A stretch of DNA of 64,000 nt from Symbiodinium natans (Eukaryota > Sar > Dinophyceae > Suessiales > Symbiodiniaceae), in assembly GCA_905221605.1 (NCBI GenBank), contig CAJNDS010002688.1, positions 1 to 64,000 on the forward strand, in the 5' to 3' direction. How positions within the stretch are numbered: the stretch's first letter is position 1; each line of letters begins with the position of its first letter. The notes under the pieces are model-generated. The model had not been told where the DNA came from. It searched no databases and worked only from the letters and a program-made list of their open reading frames with translations. Positions 39,501 through 53,300 of the stretch are shown piece by piece. A program made the position numbers and the translations under genes.

Positions 39501-42500
39501 AACCCTAAACCCTAAACCCTAAACCCTAAACCCTAAACCCTATATGAGGTGTAATTAGGAGTTTAGGGCCAAAGGGTTCCTTCGCCTCCTTTTGAGTCAC
39601 CCTTGGCAGAGAAGCATTAATTCGGGGCTGCTATGGTTTAGGGTTTAGGGTTTAGGGTTTAGGGTTTAGGGTTTAGGGTTTAGGGTTTAGGGTTTAGGGA
39701 TAGGGTTTTAGGGTTTAGGGTATAGGGTTGATACAATGTGCCGAGGGCCGTTGTCGTTCGGAGACCCGCGCGCAGGTTGTTTCTGGTGGTTCTGGAGATT
39801 CTGGCAATTCGGCAGCCTCCGAAGCACCGCGAGGTTTGACTAACTCTAGCAATTCCGATGACAACACCAGCAATGAAGCTGGCCACTTGCCTGCAATGTA
39901 GCAATACCCTAACCCCAAACCCTAAACCCTAAACCCTAGACCCTAAACCCTAAACCCTAAACCCGAAACCCTAAACCCTAAACCCGAAACCCTAAACCAT
40001 TTCATGGTGGGGGAGCTCGGCCCCGAGGAAATCCAGTTGTGCGAGCCGCTTCCGAATGCCCGTCGCATTCGTCCTCCAACAACTTTCAGGCAGTTCGACT
40101 GTGTACGATGTGGGTATTTCCCAAACTAGGGGTACCCCTTTTACACCCCAAATAGAGCCGAATCCCCTAAAAGGGACCCGCAAAAAGGGTACCCCTATTT
40201 TCGGAAGCCCCCCATGTAAGTAACGCCGAGCTTGTGCCCCCGCCCAAGCCTTTCCCCCCTAAACCCTAAACCCTAAACCCTAAACCCTAAACCCCAAACC
40301 CTAAACCCTAGAACCTAAACCCTAAACCCTAAACCCTAAACCCTCAACCCTAAACCCTGAACCCTGAACCCTAAACCCTAACCCTAAACCCTAAACCCTA
40401 AACCCTACGCGAGATGCGTCTTGGAGGTGCCGGGGCTGGAATGGGAGAGCTCGGATTCTTCCGAGGCGGAGGCATCCGAGTCATATTTCAGTGTGAGGGT
40501 TTAGGGTTTAGGGTTTAGGGTTTAGGGTTTAGGGTTTAGGGTTTAGGGTTCACTGTCTCGGAGCCCCTTCCTGCCCCTTAAGTAAGGAATATTCCTTAAG
40601 CCATAATATGGCTATGAAGAACCGTCTTATACTTTAAGGAATATCCCTAAACCCTAAACCCTAAACCCTAAACCCTTTATTAAGGGGTATTGGGGTCTCT
40701 GGGTAGTCGCTCAGGACTCCGCCAAGCCTGCGCAGAACAGTAGGGAGGCCCACCTCAATGGTACCTGCAAGCCATGCCGATGCTCGGACTGTGTGGGAAT
40801 TTCGTAGAGTTTGGGGTTTAGGTTGGGTTTAGGGTTTAGGGTTTAGGGTTTAGGGTTTGGGGTTTAGGGTTTAGGGTTTAGGGTTTAGGGTTTAGGGTTT
40901 AGGGTTTAGGGCTCAGGGTTCAGGGTTTAGGGTGTTGGATTGCTGAGTCCTTTGTGCTCCTTTGTGTTTTTTCAAGCAGTTGGCACGTCGCAGTGTGCTT
41001 GGCTAAGGATTTTACCAGCTCAAGGACACGGGGGAGATGGCGCCAGTTCCAACTCGGCTACAAAATGGGTTTAGGGTTTAGGGTTTAGGGTTTACGGTTT
41101 GGGGGTTTCCGAAAATGGGGGGTAATCACTTTCACGGGGTCCCTTGAAGGGGATTCTGTTCTATTTGGTATAGAGGGGGTACTACCCAAATTTCACAAAG
41201 CCTGAAAATCACCCCCCTCTCAGAAGGCCTTGAGGGAGGCTGAACTCGGATTTTCCTCCTATCGTTCCACGCGAAAGCAAAGAGTAATCGTTTCCATCTG
41301 CAATTAGGTAGCCCCTTGATGCCATCTCCCATTAACAGATGAGCAATTTCCAACAAGCCAACAATCTCAACGTCCTATGGTTCGCGCGAGAATAGGGTTT
41401 GAGGTGATCCGGTCTTGGCAGGAGGGAGGTTGTCGGCTTGGAGCATCATGCCGATTTTGCCACCTATGCTCGCGCGACCAGGCCTGTGGGAGGTCGTGCA
41501 GTTTGAACGAAGCTGAGACAGTCTTCTGTTTGTCAGCAACTAGCTCAAAGCATCTCGAAAACCCCAAACCCTAAACCCTAAATCCTAAACCCTAAACCCT
41601 AAACCCTAGACTCTCTTCGTTTCCAGATTGCTGGCCGGCTCAATCCGTTGTGCTGCGCTTCTTTCTACTTGGCCTCGTGTGCTCAGCGACGCCAAGGGCG
41701 AAGCCCAGTGGAAGATCTGGGTGCCTGCGCAAGCCAGCCCAGCATTCTGATGGGTTTAGGGTTTCGGGTTTAGGGGTTAGGGCTGATGCCATGGTCCAGG
41801 AGGTCCCAGGCGCCACATGGCCTATGGAAGCCCTGCCTCGCCAGCCATCGTCTGCATGGCAGATGGATGCCACCAAAGCTTGCCGTGGCTTGGCACGCCA
41901 CGCCTTGATAGGGTTTCAGGGTTTAGGGTTTAGGGTTTAGGGTTCAGGGTCTAGGGTTTAGGGTTTAGGGTTTTGGGTTTAGGGTACCATCTGGGCTTGA
42001 GTAGGTCGACCGCGCGCTCGCCAGGACGTCGAAGGCTGTCTTGCGATCGCAATCAAGCCGCCGTGCCCTTCAAACCACACTTCGCCTTGAGCCTACAGCT
42101 TGGAGGTGGCCCTAATAACCCTAAACCCTAAACCCTAAACTCGAAACCCTAAGCCCTAAAGCCTAAACCCTAAACCCCTACAGCTGGGAGGTGGCTGCCC
42201 AGAAAAGTGCTCCTTCAATCTTTGGGGCCTTGCGAGCCAAGCGGGGGGGAGGGGGGGGCAAACAACGGCCATAGATGGATGCCGTACATCTATAGCCAAC
42301 CAATGCAACTGACATGGGCCTCGGGACAAAAACCCCAACACCTGCTCGCAACACGTGAGCGCAAGCACCCATACCGTATCGTTTTGAGTTTGTCTGCTCT
42401 ACGAGATGAGTTTGAGCAAAACTACGACTTAAACGCCTCTTCGATCTTAACTCCGACCGAAAAACCCTAAACCCTACACCCTACACCCTAATTAAACCCA

Positions 42501-45500
42501 AAGCCCTAAACCCTAAGACCCAAAACCCTAAACCCTAAACCCTACAACAATTTTTGGGCTTGCCGTGACTTCTTGCTACTCTTTCTTCACGTGCATGGAG
42601 CAGCGAGCTGACCCGTTCACTCAGCATTGCTGTGTGAACAGGGTTTAGGGTTTAGGGTTTAGGGTTTAGGGTTTAGGGTGATAACACTCTGGCGTGGAAC
42701 ATCGGAGGAGAAGGTTCCGCAGGAGTCCTCTGCAGACCTGAGCGAACCGTTGGAAGGGACCTGCCTGTTGTTTGTGCTGATGTTTGCCTGAGTCGAAGGT
42801 GTGTCTGTTGGTGTCTCTTCCCTGGTGCAATTCTGAGCATAACCCTAAGCCCTAAGCCCTAAACTCTAAACCCTAAACCCTAAACCGTAAACCCTCAACC
42901 CTAAACCCTTAGCATCCCTGATAGTCTTCATGGCAGGCAAGAGCCGAACGGCTGCGCATCAAATACGAAGATCGACGTGCCAAGCGACGTCAAGGGATAC
43001 GGAGAAGATAGCACGCTGAGAGCATCTATAGCTTTTGGTGCTTTCTGCAATCGCATTTATTTTGAATGCAGGCTCATGTGACAAGCTCTTTATACGTTTT
43101 GCGCGGATTCGATCAGACGTCAACGATGTTGATGTCTTTTTCCGACCCATTCGCAGCCATGCCTAAGCAACGACTTGTCGTATTGAGATGGGAGCCGCTT
43201 AGCGAGTCTAGCGTTTCATGAACCCTAAACCCTAAACCCTAAACCCTAAATCCTAAACCCTGAACCCTAAACCCTAAACCCTAAACCCTAAACTAGGGAA
43301 GGGTAAGATGAAACAAAATATGGCCATGGCTTGGTTGCGAGTTTTACACTAACTTGTGACTCTTCAGGAAGCACTGCAGAGCGAACACCGACTTAGGGTT
43401 TAGGGTTTAGGGTTTAGGGTTTGCGGTTTAGGGTTTAGGGTTTAGGGTTTAGGGTTTAGGGTTTAGGGTTTAGGGTTTACGGGGTGTCGGGGTAACGCCG
43501 TGTCATCGTTTAGGGTCGAGAATCTTTAGGGCTTTCCGGGATTCCGCATATCAGTTGGTGTTTTCACGCACTGAGTGCCTGTGAGAAGCTACCGCGTATC
43601 CTGCGAATCCATAGTGCGTTGATGAATCGCCTGCCTTTCTGATAAACCAAGTGCGGGCTTCCCCCATGCGCTGACAAGTTGAACAAGGCAAGGACAACCC
43701 TAACCCTAAACCCTAAACCCTAAACCCTAAACCAGCAAGTGTGAGACCCTTGGTTGTCAGTTGAGTGAGGCATGCTGTGCCAGAACGTTTGTCTGCTGGA
43801 GTCGGCAGAAGCTGCTGCAAAGTACTGGACGTCTTCTGAGGCCTCAACCCTAAACCCTAAACCCTAAACCCTAAACCCTAAACCCTAAAACTATTATAAT
43901 GCAGGGCGTGAAGAGAATACACTTTCATTATATTATTTTGTGAGGGGGCCTTTGTCTCTTCTTTTGCCCCCTTAATACTAATAAAGTGTAGTGAATGTGT
44001 GAATAAGAGAATGAATGAGCCTGCGAATGAATGAACGCAGTGAACACAAGAACGGAACAAGAGAGCACACAAACCCTATTAAAAGTAGTAAATTACAAGG
44101 ACACGCGTGAATTTACTATCTTAATTGGGGATTTTGGCGAACGAAACCCACGCTCTGTTAAATCCTGGAATTCACGTGTCACCTCTTTTGACTTTTGGTC
44201 TTCGAATTCACCTTCATGATGAAGATATGATTGTGGTTTCTTCACTCTGTTTTCTTTTCATGTTCTCCACACCGTTATCTCCTTCACTGGCGGTTACATT
44301 AAAAGCATGAACGAATGAACGTAACGAGTGAAGTGAATGAAATACACGCGCCATTATAATTATAAGAAGTGTAACGACGCATGAATATAATGCAAGCGCG
44401 TGCATGAATTTCACGAACGCCTAAACCCTAAACCCTAAACACCCCAGGATCCCGAATCCTGGGGCCTCTGCCCTCCAAGCGAATCTTGTCGGTCTCAGCC
44501 AGAGACGAGCGATCTGCTTCAGCCCGTATTGGGTTTCTGCCGTGCGCCCAGCCCACGCAACGCAACTGGGTTGAGGGTTTAGGGTTTAGTGTTTAGGGTT
44601 TAGGGTTTAGGGTTCCATGCTTCATTACAGTAAGCCTCAACAAGTTGGAAACCTTTTTAAGGACAAACAGTGCCGGGATTCCCCATACTTTACTCTTAGG
44701 AATTGAGGCTGCTGAGTTTCCAACTTTTTGGCTTCTAGTATACTCAATGGGGGTTCGGGTTGAGACCGCTGGATAGGCCGCTTGGTTTCAATCAGGGTGT
44801 CGCCTTGTTGTTAGCAACGCCCCGTGCGCCTCTTATCTTCTACTATTTCCTTAAGACCCCCGCCCCCCTCCCCCCCCCCAAAAAAAAAGAGAGATACTCA
44901 TCCCTATATTGCCCTTGTGAGGAAGAACATCCTTGGCAAGTAGTGGGATTAGAGCCTTTCGCAGCCCGGAGCGTTGGGAGATGTGCCTTTCGGCAGAAAC
45001 GCGAGCCTTACGGCTACAACGTTTAGTCGTCGGACTGCCCTCGCATTGCTCCCAGTTTTTGGGTGAGAGCTTTCGAAGAGCAGCTCAAAGGCTTCACCAG
45101 TTCTGGGGTCCTTTAAGGAGGCGGAGGGGGGGCGGTTAAACCCCAAAAACCCCAAACCCTAAACCCTAATTCCTAAACCCTAAACCTGAAACCCCTTCAA
45201 GAAGCCCCCCCTCCCGAAGGACCCTCTAGCACAAGCCCAGGCTATTCTTGCTGTTGAGGGGTCGGCTGTTCGCGCAGAAAGCTGAAGGTCGGCTTGCGTG
45301 CTGCGCTCCTCCTGGCTGCAGTGCTGGGCACTGCGTATGCAGCACGTGTGGGTTGCTCTACACTCTGAACCCTACATGGGTATTTATCCCAAAAAAAGGG
45401 GCACCCCTTGTATACCTAAAAACCCTAAACCCTAAACCCTAAACCCTAAACCCTAAACCCTAAACCCTAAACCCTAAACCCTAAACCCTAAACCGTAAAC

Positions 45501-47342
45501 CCCTGCACCCTAAACTGCTAAGAAAGGGCTGAGCAACCCCCACGCAAAGCTGGCGGCCATGACCTCTAGGACAGTTGGAAGGCATGCGCTGCCTGCAAAG
45601 AGGTCATGGCTTGCCAGGCCCAAACCGCAAACCCCAAACCCCAAACCCCAAACCCCAAACCCCAAACCCCAAACCCCAAACCCCAAACCCCAAACCCCAA
45701 ACCCCAAACCCCAAACCCCAAACCCAAACCCCAAACCCTAAACCCTAAGCCCTAAGCCCGAAGCCCTAAACCCTACCTGAAAGGGGGGTGATGAAACAGT
45801 GCCACCCTCTTCAATACCATGTAGCTGAGCCGCCTGCGAGCCGACTGCGCCACCTCAATGGTTTTGGTTCTGGATTTAGGGGTTTAGGGTTTGGGGTTTG
45901 GGGTTTAGGGGGTTTAAGGTTTGGGGTTTGGGGTTTGGGGTTTAGGGTTTAGGGTTTGGGGTTTGGGGTTTAGGGTTTAGGGTTTGGGGTTTGGGGTTTA
46001 GGGTTTGGGGTTTAGAGGTTTGGGCTGGCTCTCAGGATGCAGCTTGAGGAGTGGTTCAGGGTTCCCCGCCGTGCGGTTCCAAAATCCTTGTCATGCTTTC
46101 AGGGCATCTGGAGGGGTTTACGACAACAGGGTTTAGGGTTTAGGGTTTAGGGTTTAGGGTTTAGGGTTTAGGGTTTCAATATAGATCCCCAAATAGTAGG
46201 AAACCCCTTATAGTCAGGACCCCAATAAGGTACCCCTACTATCGGAAACCCCCCACTTCGGTTGTTTCGGTATGGGTTTAGGGTTTAGGGTTTAGGGTTT
46301 CGGGTTTAGGGTTTAGGGTTTAGGGGTTTAGGGTTTAGGGTTTAGGGTTCAGCGCTGAGGAGCTAGGGATGTGGGGGGGGTGTGGCCAGAACTTTTTGAG
46401 GCTCGCGGGGCGCAACCAGCTCTCGGCCGAGGGACGAGGTTTGTGCGAGACGGCTGTGTCCTCTGCACCCTAAACCCTAAACCCTAAACCCTAAACCCTG
46501 AACCCTGAACCCTAAACCCTAAACTGTTGCACCGCGGACCTCCATATGCTATCTTCGGCCTCAATGAAGCAACCACGTCCCTGGCAGATTCAACAGATCT
46601 TTGGTGTGGTTGTGTGTGTGTCTGCCCATGCACAGGTTGAACCCTGTGGCATTTCAGAACTTTGAAGAGGAGAATCTGTGCAGGAAGAAGCTGTCGCGAC
46701 AAGCGACCCGAGGGCCCAGACGTGCCATGGAAACTCTTGAATATTCCGAGGGTTTAGGAGTTAGTAGGTCCCGCATCCTCAATTGCTGTAAGGGTCGTGC
46801 GTGACGGGTCTGCATGGGATCCGACCCCGGCACGCCGTGAGTGCCGCATGTGTGACAAAAAACTGTGCCCTGCCCTTGTCCGAGCAGTTCAGCATCTTGC
46901 CATGCACCGGATCTCTGGCAACCCGAAACTTCGCAAACCATAAGCCCTACACGAAACCCCTGAAACAGCCCTTCAAACCCGAACCTCTAGATGGACATAC
47001 TTTGTGGTACTTTACTGTAGCTTTAGATCCTTACCTTTTTTGGGTTTATTGGGTTTCTTAGTAAGGCAGCTAAAAGTTTAATTTATAGCTACCCTCCTGA
47101 GTGCAGCCAAGCTTAGGTCGATGCGCTTCCACAGCCTTACAGGGCCAAAGAGTTTGGAGACGCTTCAGGAGATAGAGCACATCACGAGGCCTTTTGCGGC
47201 CACATGGCCACATGTGCAGCAGTTTCCACGGTACGTAGTTCTCGAAGGTATAGGGTTCCTTAAAGCAAAAGGGACCATCGTGTAGAGGAGTTTACCTAAA
47301 GCTATATCTACATCTGTATCTATCTCTGCTTATATACATACG

Positions 47343-47374
<32 letters not shown>

Positions 47375-50300
47375 GATGTATAAAATGTAACATTATGTAT
47401 ATGACAGCATGTAGTTGCAGATTCCAGACTACAGAGTATAGATTAGATCAAAGAATATACTGCGCATCATCGTTTGCCCTATCTATTTTAATCCCAACAT
47501 CTGATCAGCTCTTAACATGATGGTCCCTTCTTGGGTACCCTAAAATAAGAGCGCCTTGTTCTAAGGACCCGAAGGGAATTTCTTTTAGGGAAGTGACCAT
47601 ATGGGGTTCCTCGAATTTAGGGCTACCTTCTTGGGGTCCTTATAAGGGAATCCTACGATTTGGGGATCTATACTAGGGCCACCTGATTTTCGTCAAGCCC
47701 CATATGATCTTGGTAGGATATTCTCCCGCAAGCTGCGAAAGAGGTGGCAAGAGAATCGGGAGAAGCTGCGAGGTCCTCTGGAGGAGGAGATGATGAAGTT
47801 TTGAAGCCCCTGAGGGGTGGAGGTTCATGCAATACTTCTAAGTAGGGTTCTGAGTAAAGTAACTATGATTCGAACCTTCTTCAGGGTACTTTAGAACCCT
47901 ACTTATAAGTATCCATGAACCTTCAAGTGGGGGTGGAGAGGTCCAGCGGGGATTGGGTTTGCTTGAGCGCAGCTTTGCCCAGACAAGTGCTATGGGGGTG
48001 ACCCTTCGTGCATCCATGGTTCGTCATCTACGTATGAAGTCATAGGGCTGTAGCCACTAAAGCTCGTAGCCTCCCAAACCCAGGCCCTTCTTCCCTCTGC
48101 ACCCTAGACCCTAAACCCTAAACCCTAGACCCTAGACCCTAAACCCTAAACCCTCAACCCTAAGCCGTAGGGTTTAGTAAACCCTAAACCCTAAACCCTA
48201 AACCCTAAACCCTAAACCCTAAACCCTAAACCCTAAACCCTAAACCCTAAACCCTAAACCCTAAACCCTAAACCCTAAACCCTAAACCCTAAACCCTAAA
48301 CCCTAAACCCTAAACCCATAAACCCTAAACCCTAAACCCTAAACCCTAAACCCTAAACCCTAAACCCTAAACCCTAAACCCTAAACCCTAAACCCTAAAC
48401 CCTAAACCCTAAACCCTAAACCCTAAACCCTAAACCCTAAACCCTAAACCCTAAACCCTAAACCCTAAACCCTAAACCCTAGCCGCCTGGGAGGGCACGG
48501 GGGGCTCAGGACTTGATCAAAGGCTCCACATTGAAGTTGAGCTTCTGGGCCGTGGCAGAGGCACGTGGCTCGGCTCCCAAGACGACTTTGTTTTGGTTGT
48601 TGGTGGTTTTGCGGGCGTTCGTGCCTTTTTGCTCATGCTCTGATTTGCCCTAAATCCGAAACCCTAAACCCTAAACCCTAAACCCTAAACCAGGTTATCT
48701 TCCCGCGTCCAAGATGGAACGCCGTGCTGATCGACTACTCATCGAGTCAGCTTTTGACTTGCGAACAGGTAGGGGTTTCAGGGTTCCAGGGTTCCAGGGT
48801 TTAGGGTTTAGGGTTTAGGGTGTCTAATGTTGGCAGTGGAGTTCGCATTGCTCTGACCTGAAAAGCTCGTTTTGGCAGATGTGCTTTGGGATGTTCCCCC
48901 GTGTACTAGCAGGCCCTGGTAGGGATTATCATAGGGGGTTGCGATAATCCCTATGAAGGGCTGTTAGTATAAGGGGGAACCTCCCAAGATGTGCTTCAGG
49001 TGCATGTGCACCCTAAACCCTAAACCGTAAACCCTAAACCCTAAACCCTCAACCCTAAACGCTCTTGTCGTGCAAGAGCGTCGCAGGTATAGCATCGGAG
49101 TTCACTGTGTCCGAGCTCGAGACCCTGACGCGAGAAGTTTCGGAGCGATTCGAGGATCTAGACGAATGAGGCTGCGAGTCCTAAACCCTAAGGCCCTAGA
49201 CCCTAGACCCTAAACCCCAAACCCCAAACCCATTTGCTGGGTTTTTGTTCGATGCGCATCCTCACCTCGCCAGATAGCAATATCTGGAGAACTCTTGAAT
49301 GCCACCTGCGCGTGGATACTTGTCAGTAAGGTTGCAAGTACTCTGAATAGCCATACTTGCATTACTTATCACCCGACTTATGAGCACCCTAAGCCCTAAA
49401 CCCTAAACCCTAAACCCTAAACCCTAAACCCTAAACCCTAGACCCTACACCCTAAACCCCAAACCCTAAACCCTAAACCTCCAAGCAGCCGCCTCGACAC
49501 CTGCTGCACCTGCTCATGCTTCAGCGAATCTTTTCCTGCCTCTGTGAAGATGTAGCGATGCAATATGCAGCCGCTCCCATGGGCCAGATTTGGCAACCAA
49601 AAGACAGCGACCGGTCTAGGGTTTAGAGTTTCGGGGTTAGGGTTTAGGGTTTAAGGTTTAGGGTTTAGGGGTTAGGGTTTAGGGTAAGTTTGATTGTGCT
49701 CTTCAATGTAAGGATGTAGTGGCACGAGTGGCTTTGGCATAGCTTGAGGATGTTCTGAAAGGCGAGGTCTGCCAGGAGCATTAGAAACTAGTCGTCCCGG
49801 CTCGAGGTGTAGGGCTTGAACAACCGCACCTTGAGCGTAGACTCCTAAACCCTAAACCCTTGACCCTAAACTCCCGCAGGAGTTGGGGTTGCAGGGTTGC
49901 TGGTCTCTGGGCTTTCGTCACGCATGGGCCGAAGATGTCTGGGTTGCAGTCGAAACTTGAAGTTACGGCGAACTCCGGAATTTTCTGGCACCCAAAGCCA
50001 CCCCCCCCTCGTACAAAGGTCCAAAATATAAAGCACGAGCCCGTCATTCCTCAGCCTTGAACCCTAAACCCTGAGCCCGGTGGCTTCAACTCAGCTGTGG
50101 ATGAAGGCAACTCGCGCCGTGCTTGCCTTCCTGGCAAAACGCCCAGTTCCCAGAGCCCACCGTTCGTATGAATCTGGGAGCGTTTTCGCCTGTTCAGCCC
50201 ACACTATGTAAACATTAAGAATCCTATTCGTTTTATCAACGTTGTAAATGCATTGATGATGCTTGGAGGGTCATGGGCAAACACGTACAAGTAGGGTTAG

Positions 50301-53300
50301 AAGTCGGGGAGCTATGGTGCTAACCTCATTCGGGTCGCTCTAGCCCTACTTCTAAGTACTCGTGAAACCTTCAAGTAGGAAACAAACCCTAAACCCTAAA
50401 CCCTAAACCCTAAACCCGAAACCCTAAACCCTAAACAAGCCTCGCCCCCGTGAGCGACGGTGAATCAATGCTGACAAGGTGACAGTACTTGAAGGGTCAT
50501 GGGTAAACCCTAAACCCTGAACCCTGAACCCTAAACCCTGACCCCTCCCAACCCTTCTGTATGGACTAGACACCCTCACTCTCGACTCAAGTCTATCGAT
50601 GCTTGGTATCGTAAATATCTTCGACGTGCGTTAGGCATCAAAGACTCGTATTACTCTCACATCTCCAACCAAAGAGTATGGGTATTAGCTGGTAAGCCAG
50701 CACATACCCTGGCTATATACACCGCCCAACGATCCGGTTCACCATGTGGTCTATTCCCCGGGATTTAAGGATAGAGTCAAGTTCACTAAATCTTCGCACA
50801 GAGGACATCCGCAAAGATACTGGTTGGACCTTTACACGGAATACGCACTTCCAGTCCTTCAAGAATACATTAGGCTAAACTCCATTTCCACGGAAGATCA
50901 TCGACAAGACTTCCTAGGCCTTAAGCACCTATTGGCTAAAGACCCCAACTTCCTGTCTTTCCTGGAATCTGCGCCGACGCGCTGCCGCCATTTGTTCAAG
51001 AGACACGCCAGAGCTCTTGCATGCGCATGGCTGCCATAAAAAAAACCCTGAACCCTAAACCCCAAACCCCAAACCCTAAACCCCACAGGCGGGCAAGTCA
51101 GCTCCACGTCAGTACGTTCAGGTCATCCAGCCACGGCAGATGTACGCGATCGGCTTCTGCGAAGCACTCCTGTGCTGGAGGCAAGAACAGAGCCAGACAA
51201 TGTCGGGGTTTACGAAAATAAGGGACCCCTGATCTAGATCCCCTAGTAGTGCGATCCCCTTATTCATGGGGAACCGAAAAAGGCACCCCCTAATTTCGGA
51301 AACCCCCATGTGTTCTTGGGATGAGACCAGCAGATCATTGTGAACCTCGCGCCAGGCGTTTGGAAACGCCCACACCCGACAGAACTCCAACTCCAGCCGC
51401 TTCGGGAAGTTTATCGAGGCCAAAGTGTGGAAGATTCACCATGTTGGCTAGTATATCACGGAACACGTTAATGGCACACACACGATAGGATACGTCGAAT
51501 CCATGAAAAATGCAGTATACATATAGTACGGTAAACAAATACTGTATAGATAAACAAAGGATCGGTAGAAGCTATATATGTGTTTTGTATGATACATATA
51601 TATATATATACACATGGGTGGCTGTCAAAAATATAATCCTTTCTGGGGTACCTTAAATATTAAGTGCCGTATTATAATAAGGATCCCGAAAGGGACCATA
51701 ATTTTGACAACCACCCACATATATATATATATATCTCTCTCTGTAAATGCGTGTGTATTATTGATGCAAAAATATGTATTACACAATATTATACACAATA
51801 TAGTACAATATGTATGATATATATCTCTCTCTCTATATATATATATATATACAGCATACTTTTTTGTGTATACATGCATACACACCTCTGCATATATGAA
51901 TTTCCAGTCTCTCTCTCTCATGATGCTTATATATAAGCAGATAGACCCCGTATGTTATTCTTGCAGATTCTTTTAAAATAGACTTTTGTCTGCAGTGCGG
52001 GGAATGTGTATATGTGTGTATACATATATATATATATATACATATATATATTTTTTCCTAGATACATGTATATGCAGACAACATCCCCAACCTCGAATAG
52101 AAGATCATGAGGATGACCTTCTCACAGGTGCTACGCCGAGCCCAAGAACACTCATGGGTGGTTATCAAAATTATGGTCCCTGTTTAGGTACCGTAAATAT
52201 TAGGTGCCGTATTGTGAGAGGGATCCAAAAAGGGACCATAATGTTGACAACCACTCAAATTAAGACGCGAAACAGCACACGTTTAGCAAACATCCCGAGT
52301 TTGTGCTTTGCTTCTACGCCTTTCCTGGGTTGCACAAATCCACCCACCCAAGAATCCCAAAATGTAAAAATCCAAAACGCCGCCAATGCAAACACCCAAA
52401 GAATTCCAAAGCCCAAAATCCCCAGGCTTCCTCCAAAACGCTCCGGAAAGTTTTTTTTTCCAATTCTGAGTATTGGATATTGAGGCATTTGCACATTCGA
52501 GATTCCTTCTATGCATTCCCCAATTTTCCAGTAATGTCACCAATAAGAGGGCTACCTGTCAGATGTGCCCTTATCAGAATTTCATTAACGTACTAGCTGC
52601 TCGAACGTAAAACGCTGCTTAATGGGATCACTCGCGCATTCAATCAAAATTGAACATAGGCTTTCTGTGTATGAAAATCCTGTAAAAGTCTCAGTTAATC
52701 CGTTGAAAAAGCATGTTCACGTGTCATGCACAGGCCCTTTTGTTAGTGAGGTGTTAACAGCAAAAGCATACTTGTTAGTACAACCTTTGTGCGGACGTTA
52801 ACAGAAGCTGAAGAATCATTGCTCAAAATGAACCATTCTGGGATCCTAGCAACTGCCATTTTAAGAAGTGTCTGTCCCATGAATGTCCTTACCTTTCGAT
52901 AGCAAGTGCTTCGGATTAGAATAGACCCTACCATACTCTCCTTAACGTCTCAACAACTCGAAGGAAGGCGGCATTATTGAGATCCTGAATAGCCTCTTCA
53001 AAAAGCCGATACGATTTCGAATAGAAACATTCACAGAAATTAGTCGCATCAGGGACTAGTGAAGTGTACAGACTTGCAACGAGTTCCTTCCTTGTTTGTA
53101 TACGCTTCTCACCCTAAACCCTCAACGCCAAACCCTAAACCCTACACCCTACACCCTATACCCTAAACCCTAAACCCTATACTAAACAGACGTCTGAGAG
53201 GTCAGGAGGCTGTTGTAGGAGTCCCTCCCTCCCTCCCTCCCTCCGCCTCTCCTCTTGCTGCCCATCGAAACAACCCAAGTTTCCAAACTAGAAATCCGAA

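Noticed and set aside
51613-52483. Several open frames of 60-165 codons on both strands
   Set aside because: They run through TA/CT microsatellites and the two family E foldbacks; Tyr/Ile repeats, no motif.
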